A stretch of 64,000 bases of DNA from Rhodoplanes tepidamans. GTDB taxonomy: Bacteria; Pseudomonadota; Alphaproteobacteria; Rhizobiales; Xanthobacteraceae. The stretch is taken from the NCBI RefSeq assembly GCF_030813915.1, contig NZ_JAUSUJ010000008.1, forward strand, positions 124,001-188,000, given 5' to 3'. The translations under genes were made by a program, and so were the position numbers. Below, piece by piece: positions 6,765 through 15,700 of the stretch (positions within the stretch are counted from its first letter, which is position 1; every line of letters starts with the position of its first letter). The notes beneath the pieces were generated by a model. The model made no database searches and was not told the DNA's origin. It saw only the letters and a list, made by a program, of their open reading frames with translations.

Positions 6765-9206
6765 ATGGACCGGCGGTGCAGCGGTGAGGCTCCGTCCGCC
6801 ACGCGGCCGACCGGCGATGTCGGCCGGAGGCCGGCCTCGCGGTATCGCGCCGGAGTCGAGCCGGCGCTGGCCGGGCTGCTCGGCGTCGCCCTGACGCTCC
6901 TCCTGATTGCGACGCATGTCGGCCCGGCTCGGCGAGACGGGCCTCGTTCCTGGCTGGCGGTGCGCGCCGAACCGACGCCCGCGGCTGCGGCGACCGGCGG
7001 GCCGGCCCATGTCGGCGAGTCGGTCTGCCGCGCGTGCCATGCCGGCGAGGCCGCTGCGTGGACGTCCTCCGACCATGCCCGCGCGATGGCGCATGCGAGC
7101 GAGTCGACGGTGCTCGGCGACTTCAACGACGCGCGCTTCACTTATGGTGACGTGACCAGTGTTTTTTTCCGGCGTGACGGCAAGTATTTCGTGCGCACCG
7201 ATGGGCCGGCCGGCGACCTCCAGGACTACGAGATCACGTTCACGTTCGGGGTCGAGCCGCTGCAGCAGTATCTGATCGCGTTGCCGGGCGGACGATTGCA
7301 GGCGCTATCGATCGCCTGGGATTCGCGCGCGAAGGAGCAGGGCGGCCGACGCTGGTTTCATCTCCATCCGGGCGAAAAGGTCGACCATCGCGATCCCCTG
7401 CACTGGACCGGCCTGCAGCAGAACTGGAACTACATGTGCGCGGAATGCCATTCCACTGGTCTGCGCCGCAATTACGATCCCGGATCGAAGACCTACGCGA
7501 CCACCTTCTCCGCGATCGACGTGTCCTGCGAGTCCTGCCACGGCCCCGGCGCACGGCATGTCGCCTGGGCGAAGCGCGAGCCGGGTTGGGAGGCGATCGA
7601 TGCGCAGGCCAAGGGCCTGATGATTCGTCTCGACGAGCGGCGCGGCGTCACGTGGGCGATCGATCCGCGGACCGGCAGCGCCGCCCGCAGCAAGCCGCGC
7701 CAGACGACTCGCGAGATAGAGACCTGCGCGCTCTGCCATGCGCGGCGCGCGCCGATCTGGGCGACGATCGAGCCGGGCGCACCGATCGGCGACAGCCACC
7801 GCGTCGCGCTGCTGGACGAAGGACTGTACTTTCCCGACGGGCAGAGTCGCGACGAGGTCTACGAGTACGGCTCGTTTCTGCAGAGCAAGATGTTCGCCGC
7901 GGGCGTGACCTGCAGCGACTGTCACGACCCGCACAGCCTGACGCTGCGCGCGAGCGGGAATGCCGTCTGCGTGCAGTGCCATGCACCGGAGAGGTTCGAG
8001 TCGGCCAGTCACCACCGGCACCGGCAGGGCTCGACCGCGGCGCAATGCGTGGCCTGCCACATGCCGGCGCGGACCTACATGGTCGTCGATCCGCGCCGTG
8101 ACCACGGCTTCCGGATTCCGCGTCCCGATCAGAGCGCCGCCCTGGGAACGCCCGACGCCTGCACGGCCTGCCACGCCGACAAGACCTCGCAATGGGCGGC
8201 CAAGCAGATCAGGGCGTGGCACGGCGCGCCGAGGCCCGGGTTCATTCGGTTCGGCGACGTGCTGCACGCCGGCTCGCGTGGCGCGCCTGGCGCGCGGGCG
8301 TCGCTGCTCGCGCTGGCGCAGGATCGGTCGCATCCCGCGATCGCGCGGGCGAGCGCGCTGGCGCGGCTGGACCGTATCGCCGATCCGGCCGCGCTCGCCG
8401 CCGTGCGCATGCTGCTGCGCGATTCCGATCCCCTGGTCAGACGCGCCGCGGCCGCAGCCTACACCGGCGCACCGACGCGGGCGCGCCGCGACGTGCTGTC
8501 TTTGCTCGACGACCCCGTCCGCGACGTGCGGCTCGAAGCGGCGCGCCAGGTCGCCGGCCTGCCGGCGGCGCTGATGAGCGCCGACGAGCAGAAGCAGCGC
8601 GATCGTGGCATCGAGGAATATGTCGCCTCCCTGCGCAGCAACGCCGACCGACCGGAAGCGCACCACAATCTCGGGCTGCTGCTCATGGATGTCGGCCGCC
8701 CGGCGGAGGCCGAATCGGAGCTGACGGCGGCGCTGACGCTCGATCCGTCCTTCGTGCCCGCCGCGGTCACGCTCGCCGACCTCCTTCGCGCGCTCGGACG
8801 CGACGCCGAGGCGGAACCTCTGCTGCGCGGGATGATCGAGAGGCAGCCGAACGCCGCGTCGCCGCATCACGCGCTGGGGTTGTGGCTCGTGCGCGCCAAC
8901 CGGCGCGCCGAAGCCATCGATGCGCTGAAACGCGCCGCCGATCTCGCGCCCGACGATCCACGGATGGCCTATGTCTACGCCGTCGCGCTCTCCGCGACCG
9001 ATCGCGCGAAGGCGCTCGCGACGCTCCGGGAGTCGCTGGCGCGGCATCCTCATGACCGCGAGACGCTGTCCGGGCTCGCAGCCTTCTCGCGCGACGCCGG
9101 CGCCCGCGACGACGCCCTGCACTACGCCGAGACACTGGCCGCCCTCGAGCCGGACGATCCGAGCGTGCGGGCATTCGTCAGGCAAATGCGGGGGGGCCCG
9201 AGATAG
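6765..9206 (+). CDS. Octaheme cytochrome c with HEAT and TPR repeats
   Basis: An 813-residue exported protein with a hydrophobic anchor near residues 33-50. Eight CxxCH haem motifs start at residues 88, 225, 255, 321, 383, 402, 428 and 466, all within the first 470 residues. Behind them come HEAT-like helical repeats (about 500-615; SHPAIARASALARL, DPLVRRAAAAAYTG) and then TPR units (about 630-810; EAHHNLGLLLMDVGRPAEAE). The haem part resembles multihaem cytochromes related to the c554/NrfA fold; the repeats suggest a partner-binding scaffold. It is likely periplasmic and membrane-tethered. It follows the HAD gene by a single base. The redox partner and reaction are unknown, and the pairing with a sulfatase and a phosphatase is unusual. 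Confidence 0.88.
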   Translation: MDRRCSGEAPSATRPTGDVGRRPASRYRAGVEPALAGLLGVALTLLLIATHVGPARRDGPRSWLAVRAEPTPAAAATGGPAHVGESVCRACHAGEAAAWTSSDHARAMAHASESTVLGDFNDARFTYGDVTSVFFRRDGKYFVRTDGPAGDLQDYEITFTFGVEPLQQYLIALPGGRLQALSIAWDSRAKEQGGRRWFHLHPGEKVDHRDPLHWTGLQQNWNYMCAECHSTGLRRNYDPGSKTYATTFSAIDVSCESCHGPGARHVAWAKREPGWEAIDAQAKGLMIRLDERRGVTWAIDPRTGSAARSKPRQTTREIETCALCHARRAPIWATIEPGAPIGDSHRVALLDEGLYFPDGQSRDEVYEYGSFLQSKMFAAGVTCSDCHDPHSLTLRASGNAVCVQCHAPERFESASHHRHRQGSTAAQCVACHMPARTYMVVDPRRDHGFRIPRPDQSAALGTPDACTACHADKTSQWAAKQIRAWHGAPRPGFIRFGDVLHAGSRGAPGARASLLALAQDRSHPAIARASALARLDRIADPAALAAVRMLLRDSDPLVRRAAAAAYTGAPTRARRDVLSLLDDPVRDVRLEAARQVAGLPAALMSADEQKQRDRGIEEYVASLRSNADRPEAHHNLGLLLMDVGRPAEAESELTAALTLDPSFVPAAVTLADLLRALGRDAEAEPLLRGMIERQPNAASPHHALGLWLVRANRRAEAIDALKRAADLAPDDPRMAYVYAVALSATDRAKALATLRESLARHPHDRETLSGLAAFSRDAGARDDALHYAETLAALEPDDPSVRAFVRQMRGGPR

Positions 9207-10406
9207 TCGGCTCGGAGCCGAGGCGGACGAATACGATCTCGATGCGCCGTCGCCGCTTTCGGGCGCCCGGGACGGGACTATGCGGCGTCGGCGGACGACC
9301 TCGTCGCATCGATCGTCGCGGCACGCGCGTTCCTGCTCCTCCCAGCCCTCGGGTTTCGGACCCATTCGTGGGCTTCGGCGGGCGACCGGTGGATCAGCGG
9401 ACTATTGAGGCCGAGGGCCTCGGCGCGGCTCTGCAACGGATCGATGTCGATCATCCTCGTTCTCCGTGAGGGCCTCGTTGGCTCGAGGCCATGGGGTGGA
9501 CCGGGATGTCGTGCGCGGTGACGAGGGCGGCAGCGTGACGGCGACCGGCGGGGTCGCGTGGCGGTGCTCACGGCGGCGCTCGAGCGCGAGAGGCTTGTCC
9601 GCGCAAATCTGCAGTTACAGGAAACAGTCGCTCGCGGAGTTCGGAGAATGATCGGACAACGGTGGGCACAAACGACGGTTCCGACGTCGTAGCCAGCATT
9701 GTCTCATAGCGCGAGGGCGAACGAATGATGCCCATCTTCATCGACCGTGGCCCGCCAGCTCATTCAAAGCCTTGTGCCGACAACGGTCGTCCTGAAGCGC
9801 TCCCCCGGTCGGGCTCGGGCGCGGTTCCGTCCCATGCGCCGACCACCTCCTTGCGACCGAACGGGTCCGGCGAGACCCGAAGCCCGCGCGACGCAGCCGC
9901 GCCGTGCAGGGCCGGGTGGCGTGCGGTCCGGCGCGGCGTCGCACCGGCGGCGAGGCTCTGAGCGGTCCGGAGCCCGCGAATGCCTTCGTGGCGCTTTAGC
10001 GGTTGGTGCGCGGCCGCAAGCTGCTCCGTCAAATCCCGCGATCGGCGAGCGCCGCCGATGTCGAGAAAGATCGCCGAACCGGGGCGATAATCAACGGAAC
10101 GGGATGTCGAAGTTGGCGCCGAAACGAGCATCCTGTGCCCCGGAGCCGTGATCGCGGAGAAGGCTGTTCGCCCAAGCCGTCGGCGGCGCGACGGCTGGTC
10201 CGGGGTCGCAGCCGGCCGCGGCCGGGACCGCGAGCGCTGCTGATTTCTCACGACGACACATCGGGATATCTCGAACAGAACGGGCCTTCTCCGACCCGGT
10301 GCGGCGAGAGAAGAAGCCGATCGTTTCCGCCGCGAGAAGGCATGGCACTTCTCTTGCTAGATCACGTCGGCGTCCCGATAGTCACGTGACCGAACGGAGA
10401 ACCCCC
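9207..10406. other. 1.2-kb region without a convincing gene
   Basis: No frame here shows a known domain, a good ribosome site or consistent coding character. The longest candidates (minus 9278-9571 and 9760-10251, plus 10003-10389) are Arg/Pro/Ala-rich, as expected for chance frames in G+C-rich DNA. The region may mark the right edge of the island that starts at tRNA-Arg, but I saw no duplicate of the tRNA 3' end. It must also contain the promoter of the following ABC operon. Confidence 0.45.
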
Positions 10407-11129
10407 GTGTCTCTTCCAGTCACCATCGCCGGGCTGTCGCACCGTTACGGCCGTCGCCTGGTTCTCGACGGCATCGATCTGACGGTCGCGGCCGGCGAAC
10501 GCGTCGCGCTCCTCGGTGCCTCGGGCGCCGGCAAGTCCACGCTCCTGCAGATCGTCGCCGGACTGGCGAAGCCGAGCGACGGCGTCGTCACGATCGGCGG
10601 ACGCCGGGTCGACGCTCCCCTGCCCGGCGTCACCATGATGCTGCAGCGGCCGGCCCTGCTGCCGTGGGCGACGGTGCGGCAGAACGTCGAGCTCGGCCTG
10701 CGCTTCTCCGGCCTGGCGCGGCGCGATCCCGACCTCGCGCGGATGCGCGTCAACACGCTGCTCGCCCAGATCGGGCTCGGCGATCGCGGCGACGCGCGAC
10801 CGACCGAGCTGTCCGGCGGCCAGCAGCAGCGCGTGGCGCTCGCCCGCGCCCTCGCCCCGAAGCCGGACGTGCTGCTGCTCGACGAGCCCTTCTCGGCGCT
10901 CGACATGGGCACCCGGGCGGCGCTGCGGGCCGACGTGCTGCGGCTCGCCACCGACGCCGGCACCACCCTGATCCTCGTGAGTCACGACCTGGCGGATGCC
11001 GAAGCCCTGTGCACGCGGGCCGTGCTGCTGTCCGGCCATCCGGGCCGGGTGGCCGAGGATCTCGCGATCGAGAACGGCATCGACGAGGCGACGCGCGGCC
11101 GGGTGGCCGCTCGCCTCGACGCGGCGTGA
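10407..11129 (+). CDS. ABC transporter ATPase, nitrate/sulfonate/taurine type
   Basis: A 240-residue ATPase of the SsuB/TauB/NrtD group. It contains Walker A GASGAGKST, a Q-loop (MLQRPALLPW), the signature LSGGQQQR, Walker B VLLLDEP and the switch histidine in LVSHD. It powers import with the binding protein (11171) and permease (12415) downstream. The start is taken at GTG 10407 because GGAGA sits six bases upstream and the protein then begins at the usual place; upstream extensions are Arg-rich and unsupported. It is first in a five-gene operon that also carries an OsmC-like protein and an acyl-CoA-dehydrogenase-like enzyme. The substrate cannot be read from the sequence. Confidence 0.9.
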   Translation: MSLPVTIAGLSHRYGRRLVLDGIDLTVAAGERVALLGASGAGKSTLLQIVAGLAKPSDGVVTIGGRRVDAPLPGVTMMLQRPALLPWATVRQNVELGLRFSGLARRDPDLARMRVNTLLAQIGLGDRGDARPTELSGGQQQRVALARALAPKPDVLLLDEPFSALDMGTRAALRADVLRLATDAGTTLILVSHDLADAEALCTRAVLLSGHPGRVAEDLAIENGIDEATRGRVAARLDAA

Positions 11130-11170
11130 CGCGACCATCCCCCGAACGACCACCCGGACCGGAGCCCCCG

Positions 11171-12418
11171 ATGCACGACGACGACGACGCGAGCGCCGAT
11201 CCGCCGCTCGCCCTCTCCCACGACTGGGTCCGGGCCGACTGGACCCGCCGCGCCACGCTCGACGCGCTGGCGCGCGGCGGGCTCGGCGCGATGCTGGCCG
11301 CGTCCGGCATCGCCGGCACGGCGCACGCCTCCACGGACGAGGTGGTGCGCATCGGCTACCTGCCGATCACCGACGCGGCGGCGCTGCTGGTCGCGCATGC
11401 GCAGGGCCTGTTCGAGGCCGAGGGCCTGAAGGTCGAGCCGCCGACGCCGGTGCGCAGCTGGTCGGCGCTGGTCGAGGGCTTCGCGGCCGGCCGCTTCAAC
11501 GTCGTCCACTTCCTCAAGCCCATCCCGGTGTGGATGCGCTACAACAACAAGTTCCCGGTGAAGCTGCTCGCCTGGGCCCACACCAACGGCTCCGGCCTCG
11601 TCGTCGGCAGCCACACCACGGTCCGCGAGTTCAAGGATCTGGGCGGCACCCGCATCGCCGTGCCGTTCTGGTACTCGATGCACAACGTGGTGCTGCAGTT
11701 CGGCCTGCGGCAGGTCGGGCTCACGCCGGTGATCAAGCCGGACGGCGCGCCCGTGGCGCCCGGCGAGGTGGCGCTGCAGATCCTGCCGCCGCCCGAGATG
11801 CCGGCCGCGCTCGCGGCGCGCAAGATCGACGGCTACATCGTCGCCGAGCCGTTCAACGCGCTCGGCGAGCTCAAGGTCGGCGCCCGCATGCTGCGCTTCA
11901 CCGGCGACATCTGGAAGAACCACCCCTGCTGCGTCGTCGCCGTGCACGAGCGCGACACGCAGGAGCGCCCGGCCTGGACCCAGAAGATCACCGACGCGAT
12001 CGTCGCCGCGCAGGTCTTCGCCTCCAAGAACAAGGCCGAGGTGGCGAAGCTCATCTCCAAGGACGGCAAGGGCTACCTGCCGGTGCCGGGCGAGGTGGTG
12101 CTGAAGGCGATGACCGACTACGGCCCCGCCTACGACGAGTCGGGCGCGGTCCGTCACCGCGACTGGAAGTCGGGCCGCATCGACTTCCAGCCGTGGCCCT
12201 ACCCGTCGGCGACGAAGCTGATCGTCCAGGCGATGCAGCAGACCGTGGTGGAAGGCGACACCGCGTTCCTGAAGGCGCTCGATCCGGAGTTCGTGGCGAA
12301 GGACCTCTACGATCTCCGCTTCGTCGAGGCGGCGCTGAAGAAGCATCCGGGCTGGATCGAGGACGCCAGCGTCGACCGCGCGAGCCCGTTCGTCCGCGAA
12401 GAGGTGCTGACGCTGTGA
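11171..12418 (+). CDS. Tat-exported ABC substrate-binding protein, NMT1/CmpA-like
   Basis: A 415-residue periplasmic binding protein. The N-terminus has a twin-arginine signal (TRRATLDALARGG, then a hydrophobic stretch ending GTAHA near residue 55). The mature part starts VRIGYLPITDAAALLVA, typical of the NMT1/SsuA/CmpA superfamily. LLAWAHTNGSGLVVG and VAEPFNALGE resemble nitrate/bicarbonate-type receptors (NrtA/CmpA) more than classic SsuA. The start ATG 11171 follows GGAGCCCCCG. Its stop TGA overlaps the permease start codon. Export by Tat suggests folding before export, perhaps with a bound cofactor, but none is visible. The ligand is unknown. Confidence 0.88.
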   Translation: MHDDDDASADPPLALSHDWVRADWTRRATLDALARGGLGAMLAASGIAGTAHASTDEVVRIGYLPITDAAALLVAHAQGLFEAEGLKVEPPTPVRSWSALVEGFAAGRFNVVHFLKPIPVWMRYNNKFPVKLLAWAHTNGSGLVVGSHTTVREFKDLGGTRIAVPFWYSMHNVVLQFGLRQVGLTPVIKPDGAPVAPGEVALQILPPPEMPAALAARKIDGYIVAEPFNALGELKVGARMLRFTGDIWKNHPCCVVAVHERDTQERPAWTQKITDAIVAAQVFASKNKAEVAKLISKDGKGYLPVPGEVVLKAMTDYGPAYDESGAVRHRDWKSGRIDFQPWPYPSATKLIVQAMQQTVVEGDTAFLKALDPEFVAKDLYDLRFVEAALKKHPGWIEDASVDRASPFVREEVLTL

Positions 12419-13248
12419 CCATCACGATCGCGGAGGAGCGCAGCCGCTGGCGTCGCGCCGGGCTGTCGCTCGACCAGCTCGGCTTCTATCTGCGCTGGGC
12501 GGCGCCGCCGGCGGCCGGCATCGCCGGCCTGCTCGCCCTGTGGTGGGTCGGCGGCTGGATCATCGCCGGCAACCCGCGGCTCTCGGCGTTCACCGGCTTC
12601 GCACCGGCGCCGGCGCTCGCCGCCTTCGCCGATCTGATCGTCTCGGGCGACGCCTGGAAGGCCGCCGCCCCCAGCCTGTCGCGGGTGCTGCAGGGGCTGT
12701 TCGTCGCCGCGCTGATCGGCATCCCGGTCGGCATCGCGCTCGGGCTCCTGCCGCTGCTCGAAAGGGCCGTGCAGCTGCCGTTCCAGATCCTCCGGATGGT
12801 CAGCCCGCTGTCGTGGATGCCGGTCGCCGTGCTCGCCTTCCCGAGCTGGAACGGCGCCATCGTGTTCCTGATCGCGGCGGCGGCGATCTGGCCGGTCGTG
12901 TTCGCCACCGCGGCCGGCGTGAAGCGCATCGATCCGGCCTGGATCGCGGTCGGCCGCACGCTCGGCGGCCACGGCCTCGCGCTGGTGCGGGTCGTCGTCG
13001 TGCGCGCGGTCGCGCCCGACATCCTCACCGGCTTCCGGCTCGCCCTCGGCGTCGCCTGGATCGTGCTGGTGCCGGCCGAGTTCCTCGGCGTGACCTCCGG
13101 CCTCGGCTACGCCATCAACGACGCGCGCGACACGCTCGAATACGACCGCCTCGCCGCCCTGGTGCTGCTGATCGGCCTGATCGGCTTCGCCCTCGACGCG
13201 CTGGCCGCCGCCCTGCTCGCCCGCGCCCGCTGGACCCCGACGGCCTGA
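12415..13248 (+). CDS. ABC transporter permease, SsuC/NrtB type
   Basis: A 277-residue inner-membrane permease with about six helices and the cytoplasmic coupling loop VGRTLGGHGLALVRVVV, which matches the EAA motif of the BPD_transp_1 family. It forms the channel for the ATPase at 10407 and the binding protein at 11171. The start codon is GTG 12415, which overlaps the preceding TGA (12416-12418), so the two are translationally coupled. The binding protein gene lies between ATPase and permease, an order often seen in nitrate/sulfonate-type importers. Confidence 0.9.
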   Translation: MTITIAEERSRWRRAGLSLDQLGFYLRWAAPPAAGIAGLLALWWVGGWIIAGNPRLSAFTGFAPAPALAAFADLIVSGDAWKAAAPSLSRVLQGLFVAALIGIPVGIALGLLPLLERAVQLPFQILRMVSPLSWMPVAVLAFPSWNGAIVFLIAAAAIWPVVFATAAGVKRIDPAWIAVGRTLGGHGLALVRVVVVRAVAPDILTGFRLALGVAWIVLVPAEFLGVTSGLGYAINDARDTLEYDRLAALVLLIGLIGFALDALAAALLARARWTPTA

Positions 13249-13310
13249 CCGCCGTCTTCACCCGCAAGACAGCCCTGCAAGCCCCCTGCAAGACACCACG
13301 AGGAGCCCCG

Positions 13311-13859
13311 ATGAGCACCGTCGTCGCCGTCAAGACCACGCCGGCTCCGTTCGAGCCGATCGACGCCGAGCGCCTGAAGGCGCTGGGCGACAAGGGCCGG
13401 TCCGACCCGTCGGCGGTCCGCACCGTCAAGGTGCGCACCGTCGCCGAGGGCAAGCGCTTCCGCCACCTCAACTACGTGCGGGATCTCGCCGCCCACATCG
13501 TCGACGAGCCGCCGGGGCTGCTCGGCGACGACACCGCGCCGAACCCGACCGAGGCGCTTCTCGCCGCGCTCGGCTCCTGCGTCGCGGTCGGCCTGCAGGC
13601 CAACGCGGTCGCCCGCGGCTGGACCATCCGCGCCATCGCGGTCGAGCTGGAGGGCGACATCAACATCACCTCGGTGTGGGGCACGGGCGACCTCTCGCCC
13701 AAGCCGGTCGGCCTCACCGCGATCCGGCTCAAGGCGCATCTCGACGTCGACGGCGCCACCGACGCCGAGATCGAGGAGGTGATCGCCCACGCGGCGGCCT
13801 GGTCGCCGGTGCTCGGCACCGTGAAGAACCCGGTCCCGGTCGAGGTCGTGCGCGCATGA
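13311..13859 (+). CDS. OsmC family protein
   Basis: A 182-residue protein of the OsmC/Ohr family. TAPNPTEALLAALGSCVAVGL contains the conserved family cysteine (LGSC), and AAAWSPVLGTVKNPV is the usual C-terminal motif. Members reduce organic hydroperoxides, or bind acyl or thiol compounds, in the cytoplasm. The second family cysteine (normally in CPV or SPV near the end) is Ser here (WSPV), so peroxidase chemistry may be impaired. The ATG follows GAGGAGCCCCG. Its stop overlaps the next start (ATGA). Placement in a transport operon with an ACAD-like flavoprotein suggests a part in processing the imported compound. Confidence 0.85.
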   Translation: MSTVVAVKTTPAPFEPIDAERLKALGDKGRSDPSAVRTVKVRTVAEGKRFRHLNYVRDLAAHIVDEPPGLLGDDTAPNPTEALLAALGSCVAVGLQANAVARGWTIRAIAVELEGDINITSVWGTGDLSPKPVGLTAIRLKAHLDVDGATDAEIEEVIAHAAAWSPVLGTVKNPVPVEVVRA

Positions 13860-14980
13860 GCATGGGGGTCGCGAGCACGGAGATCGAGATCGCCGCGCCG
13901 GCCCCGCCGGCGGCCGCCCCCCGCTCCGTCGCCGAGATCGTGGCTGGCGGCCTCGCGCCGCTCGCCCGCGCCGTCGACGAGGACGGGCTCTACCCCGAGC
14001 CGGTGATGCGCGAGCTCGGTGCCGCCGGCGCCTATGCGCACCACACCGGCGCGAACCCGGCCGGCGGCTTGATCGCCGCCGTCGCCGACATGGCGACGGC
14101 CGGGGCGGCCTGCGGCTCCACCGCCTTCTGCATGTGGTGCCAGGACGCCCTCGCCTGGTACCTGGCCCGCTCCGAGAACCCGGCCCCGCGGCAGACCTGG
14201 CTCGCCGCCGTGGCGGCGGGCCGGACGCTCGGCGGCACCGGCCTGTCGAACCCGATGAAGACGTTCTCCCGCCTCGACCGGCTGGCCTTCTCGGGCGTGC
14301 GGGCGCCGGGCGGCTGGCGCGTGTCCGGCCGGCTGCCATGGGTCTCCAATCTCGGGCCGGACCATCTGTTCGCCTCGATCTTTTCGGTGGAGGACGGCGA
14401 CGGCCGCATCATGGCGGTGTTCGACTGCGCAACGCCCGGCGTGTCGCTGGTCGAGGTCGGGCCGTTCCTGGCGCTCGAAGGCACCCGCACCTATGCGGTG
14501 CTGCTGCGCGACGTGTTCGTGCCGGACGATGCGGTGATCTCCGAGGACGCCGCCCGCTTCGTCCCGACCATCCGCCAGGGCTTCGTCCTGCTGCAGTTCG
14601 GCATGGCGCTGGGGGCGGCGCGGGCCGCCGCGGCGCTGATGCGCAAGGACAGCCGGCTCCTCGGCGACAAGCCGGCCGCCGTGCTGCCGCTCGACGCCGA
14701 CACCATCGAGGCGCGGGCCGAGGCGCTCGCCGAGACGGCCGCCGCCCTCGCGGCCCACCACGACGATCCCGGCCGCGAGGCGTTCCTCGCCGTCCTGAAG
14801 GCGCGGCTGGAAGGCTCCTGGCTGGCGCTCGAAGCCACCCAGGCGGCCGTGCTGCAGCTCGGCGCGCGCGGCTACATGCGCCGCTCCGAGGTGCATCGCC
14901 GCCAGCGCGAGGCACAGTTCGTCGCCATCGTCACGCCCTCGGTGAAGCACATCCTGACGGAGCTCTCGCGCGGGGCGTGA
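13856..14980 (+). CDS. Acyl-CoA dehydrogenase-like flavoprotein
   Basis: A 374-residue protein of the acyl-CoA dehydrogenase superfamily. There is an N-terminal helical domain (to about 110), a central beta domain (TGLSNPM..., WVSNLGPDHLF) and a C-terminal helical domain (LGARGYMRRSEVHRRQRE near 340). In similar loci, relatives such as SfnB or DszC-type enzymes are FMN- or FAD-dependent and act on organosulfur compounds. That role is an inference from context; I see no catalytic glutamate I could place with confidence. Its start overlaps the OsmC stop. A short G+C hairpin (14970-14992) right after the stop may help termination. Confidence 0.8.
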   Translation: MSMGVASTEIEIAAPAPPAAAPRSVAEIVAGGLAPLARAVDEDGLYPEPVMRELGAAGAYAHHTGANPAGGLIAAVADMATAGAACGSTAFCMWCQDALAWYLARSENPAPRQTWLAAVAAGRTLGGTGLSNPMKTFSRLDRLAFSGVRAPGGWRVSGRLPWVSNLGPDHLFASIFSVEDGDGRIMAVFDCATPGVSLVEVGPFLALEGTRTYAVLLRDVFVPDDAVISEDAARFVPTIRQGFVLLQFGMALGAARAAAALMRKDSRLLGDKPAAVLPLDADTIEARAEALAETAAALAAHHDDPGREAFLAVLKARLEGSWLALEATQAAVLQLGARGYMRRSEVHRRQREAQFVAIVTPSVKHILTELSRGA

Positions 14981-15142
14981 GGCCCGCCCCGCCGTGACGA
15001 TCCTGCGTCGCGGTCGGGCGCGCGACGCCGCGGCCGAGGCTTCGCCCACCGGTCCCGACGGGTCCCGTCTCGAGGCGGCCCGGCCCACGGCCGCCCCCCG
15101 GCCGCGCCGTTCCAACGATCGGCGCGCCGTCGCGGGCGATCG

Positions 15143-15679
15143 TCAATGCTGCTCGCGCCCCAGCCAGGGCGCCAGATCCGTGATGGCGGCGTCGACGCGG
15201 GCGACGATCTCCGGCGCGACCAGCTCTCCCTGGGCGAAGTGCCGCTCCGACGCGTAGACGGCCGTCGCCACCGTGTGGGCCGCGAAGAAGCCGAACAGCG
15301 GACGCATCGCGTGCTCGACGACGAGCGCGTGCCGATCGCCGCCCCCGGATGCGGCGATCAGGATCGGCTTGCGGGCCAGGCAGTCGGGCCGCAGCAGGTC
15401 GATGACGTGCTTGAACATACCGGAGTAGGATCCCTTGTAGACGGGACTGGCGAACACGACCGCATTGGCGCCCTCGATCTCGTTCAGGATCGCCTGTGCC
15501 TCCGGCGAGAGGTCGTCGCGCTGCAGCGCGATCCCGGCCGGCGTCACGATGTCGAGGAGATCGTAGATCGGCCCGGTCACGCCGTAACGCGCCCCGACCT
15601 GCCGCATGACGTACTCGGTGAGGTTGCGCGTCTTGGAGGGTCGCTGGTAGTTGCCGACGAAGGCGACGATGCGGGACAT
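15143..15679 (-). CDS. NAD(P)H-dependent FMN reductase
   Basis: A 178-residue flavodoxin-like reductase. It begins IVAFVGNYQRPSKTRNL, the FMN phosphate-binding region of SsuE/MsuE-type enzymes, and continues with VVFASPVYKGSYSGMFKHVID, the conserved flavin-contact segment. Such enzymes supply free FMNH2 to luciferase-like monooxygenases. It is the last gene of the ribose-type ABC operon on the minus strand, 21 bases after the second permease. A luciferase-like monooxygenase lies nearby at 21695. Together these suggest a two-component flavin monooxygenase. Confidence 0.9.
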   Translation of the reverse strand: MSRIVAFVGNYQRPSKTRNLTEYVMRQVGARYGVTGPIYDLLDIVTPAGIALQRDDLSPEAQAILNEIEGANAVVFASPVYKGSYSGMFKHVIDLLRPDCLARKPILIAASGGGDRHALVVEHAMRPLFGFFAAHTVATAVYASERHFAQGELVAPEIVARVDAAITDLAPWLGREQH

Positions 15680-15700
15680 CGATACAGCTCCGGGTTGATG

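Noticed and set aside
7305-9365. Minus-strand open frame of 686 codons
   Set aside because: It is antisense to the octaheme cytochrome and has the composition of an antisense shadow (Arg/Gly/Val/Gln-rich).
9278-9571. Minus-strand 97-codon frame containing MIDIDPLQSRAEALGL
   Set aside because: The middle looks slightly protein-like, but no family is recognised and the rest is Arg-rich. Not enough to call a gene.
10982-12346. Minus-strand frame of 454 codons
   Set aside because: It is antisense to the binding protein; no ribosome site, biased composition.
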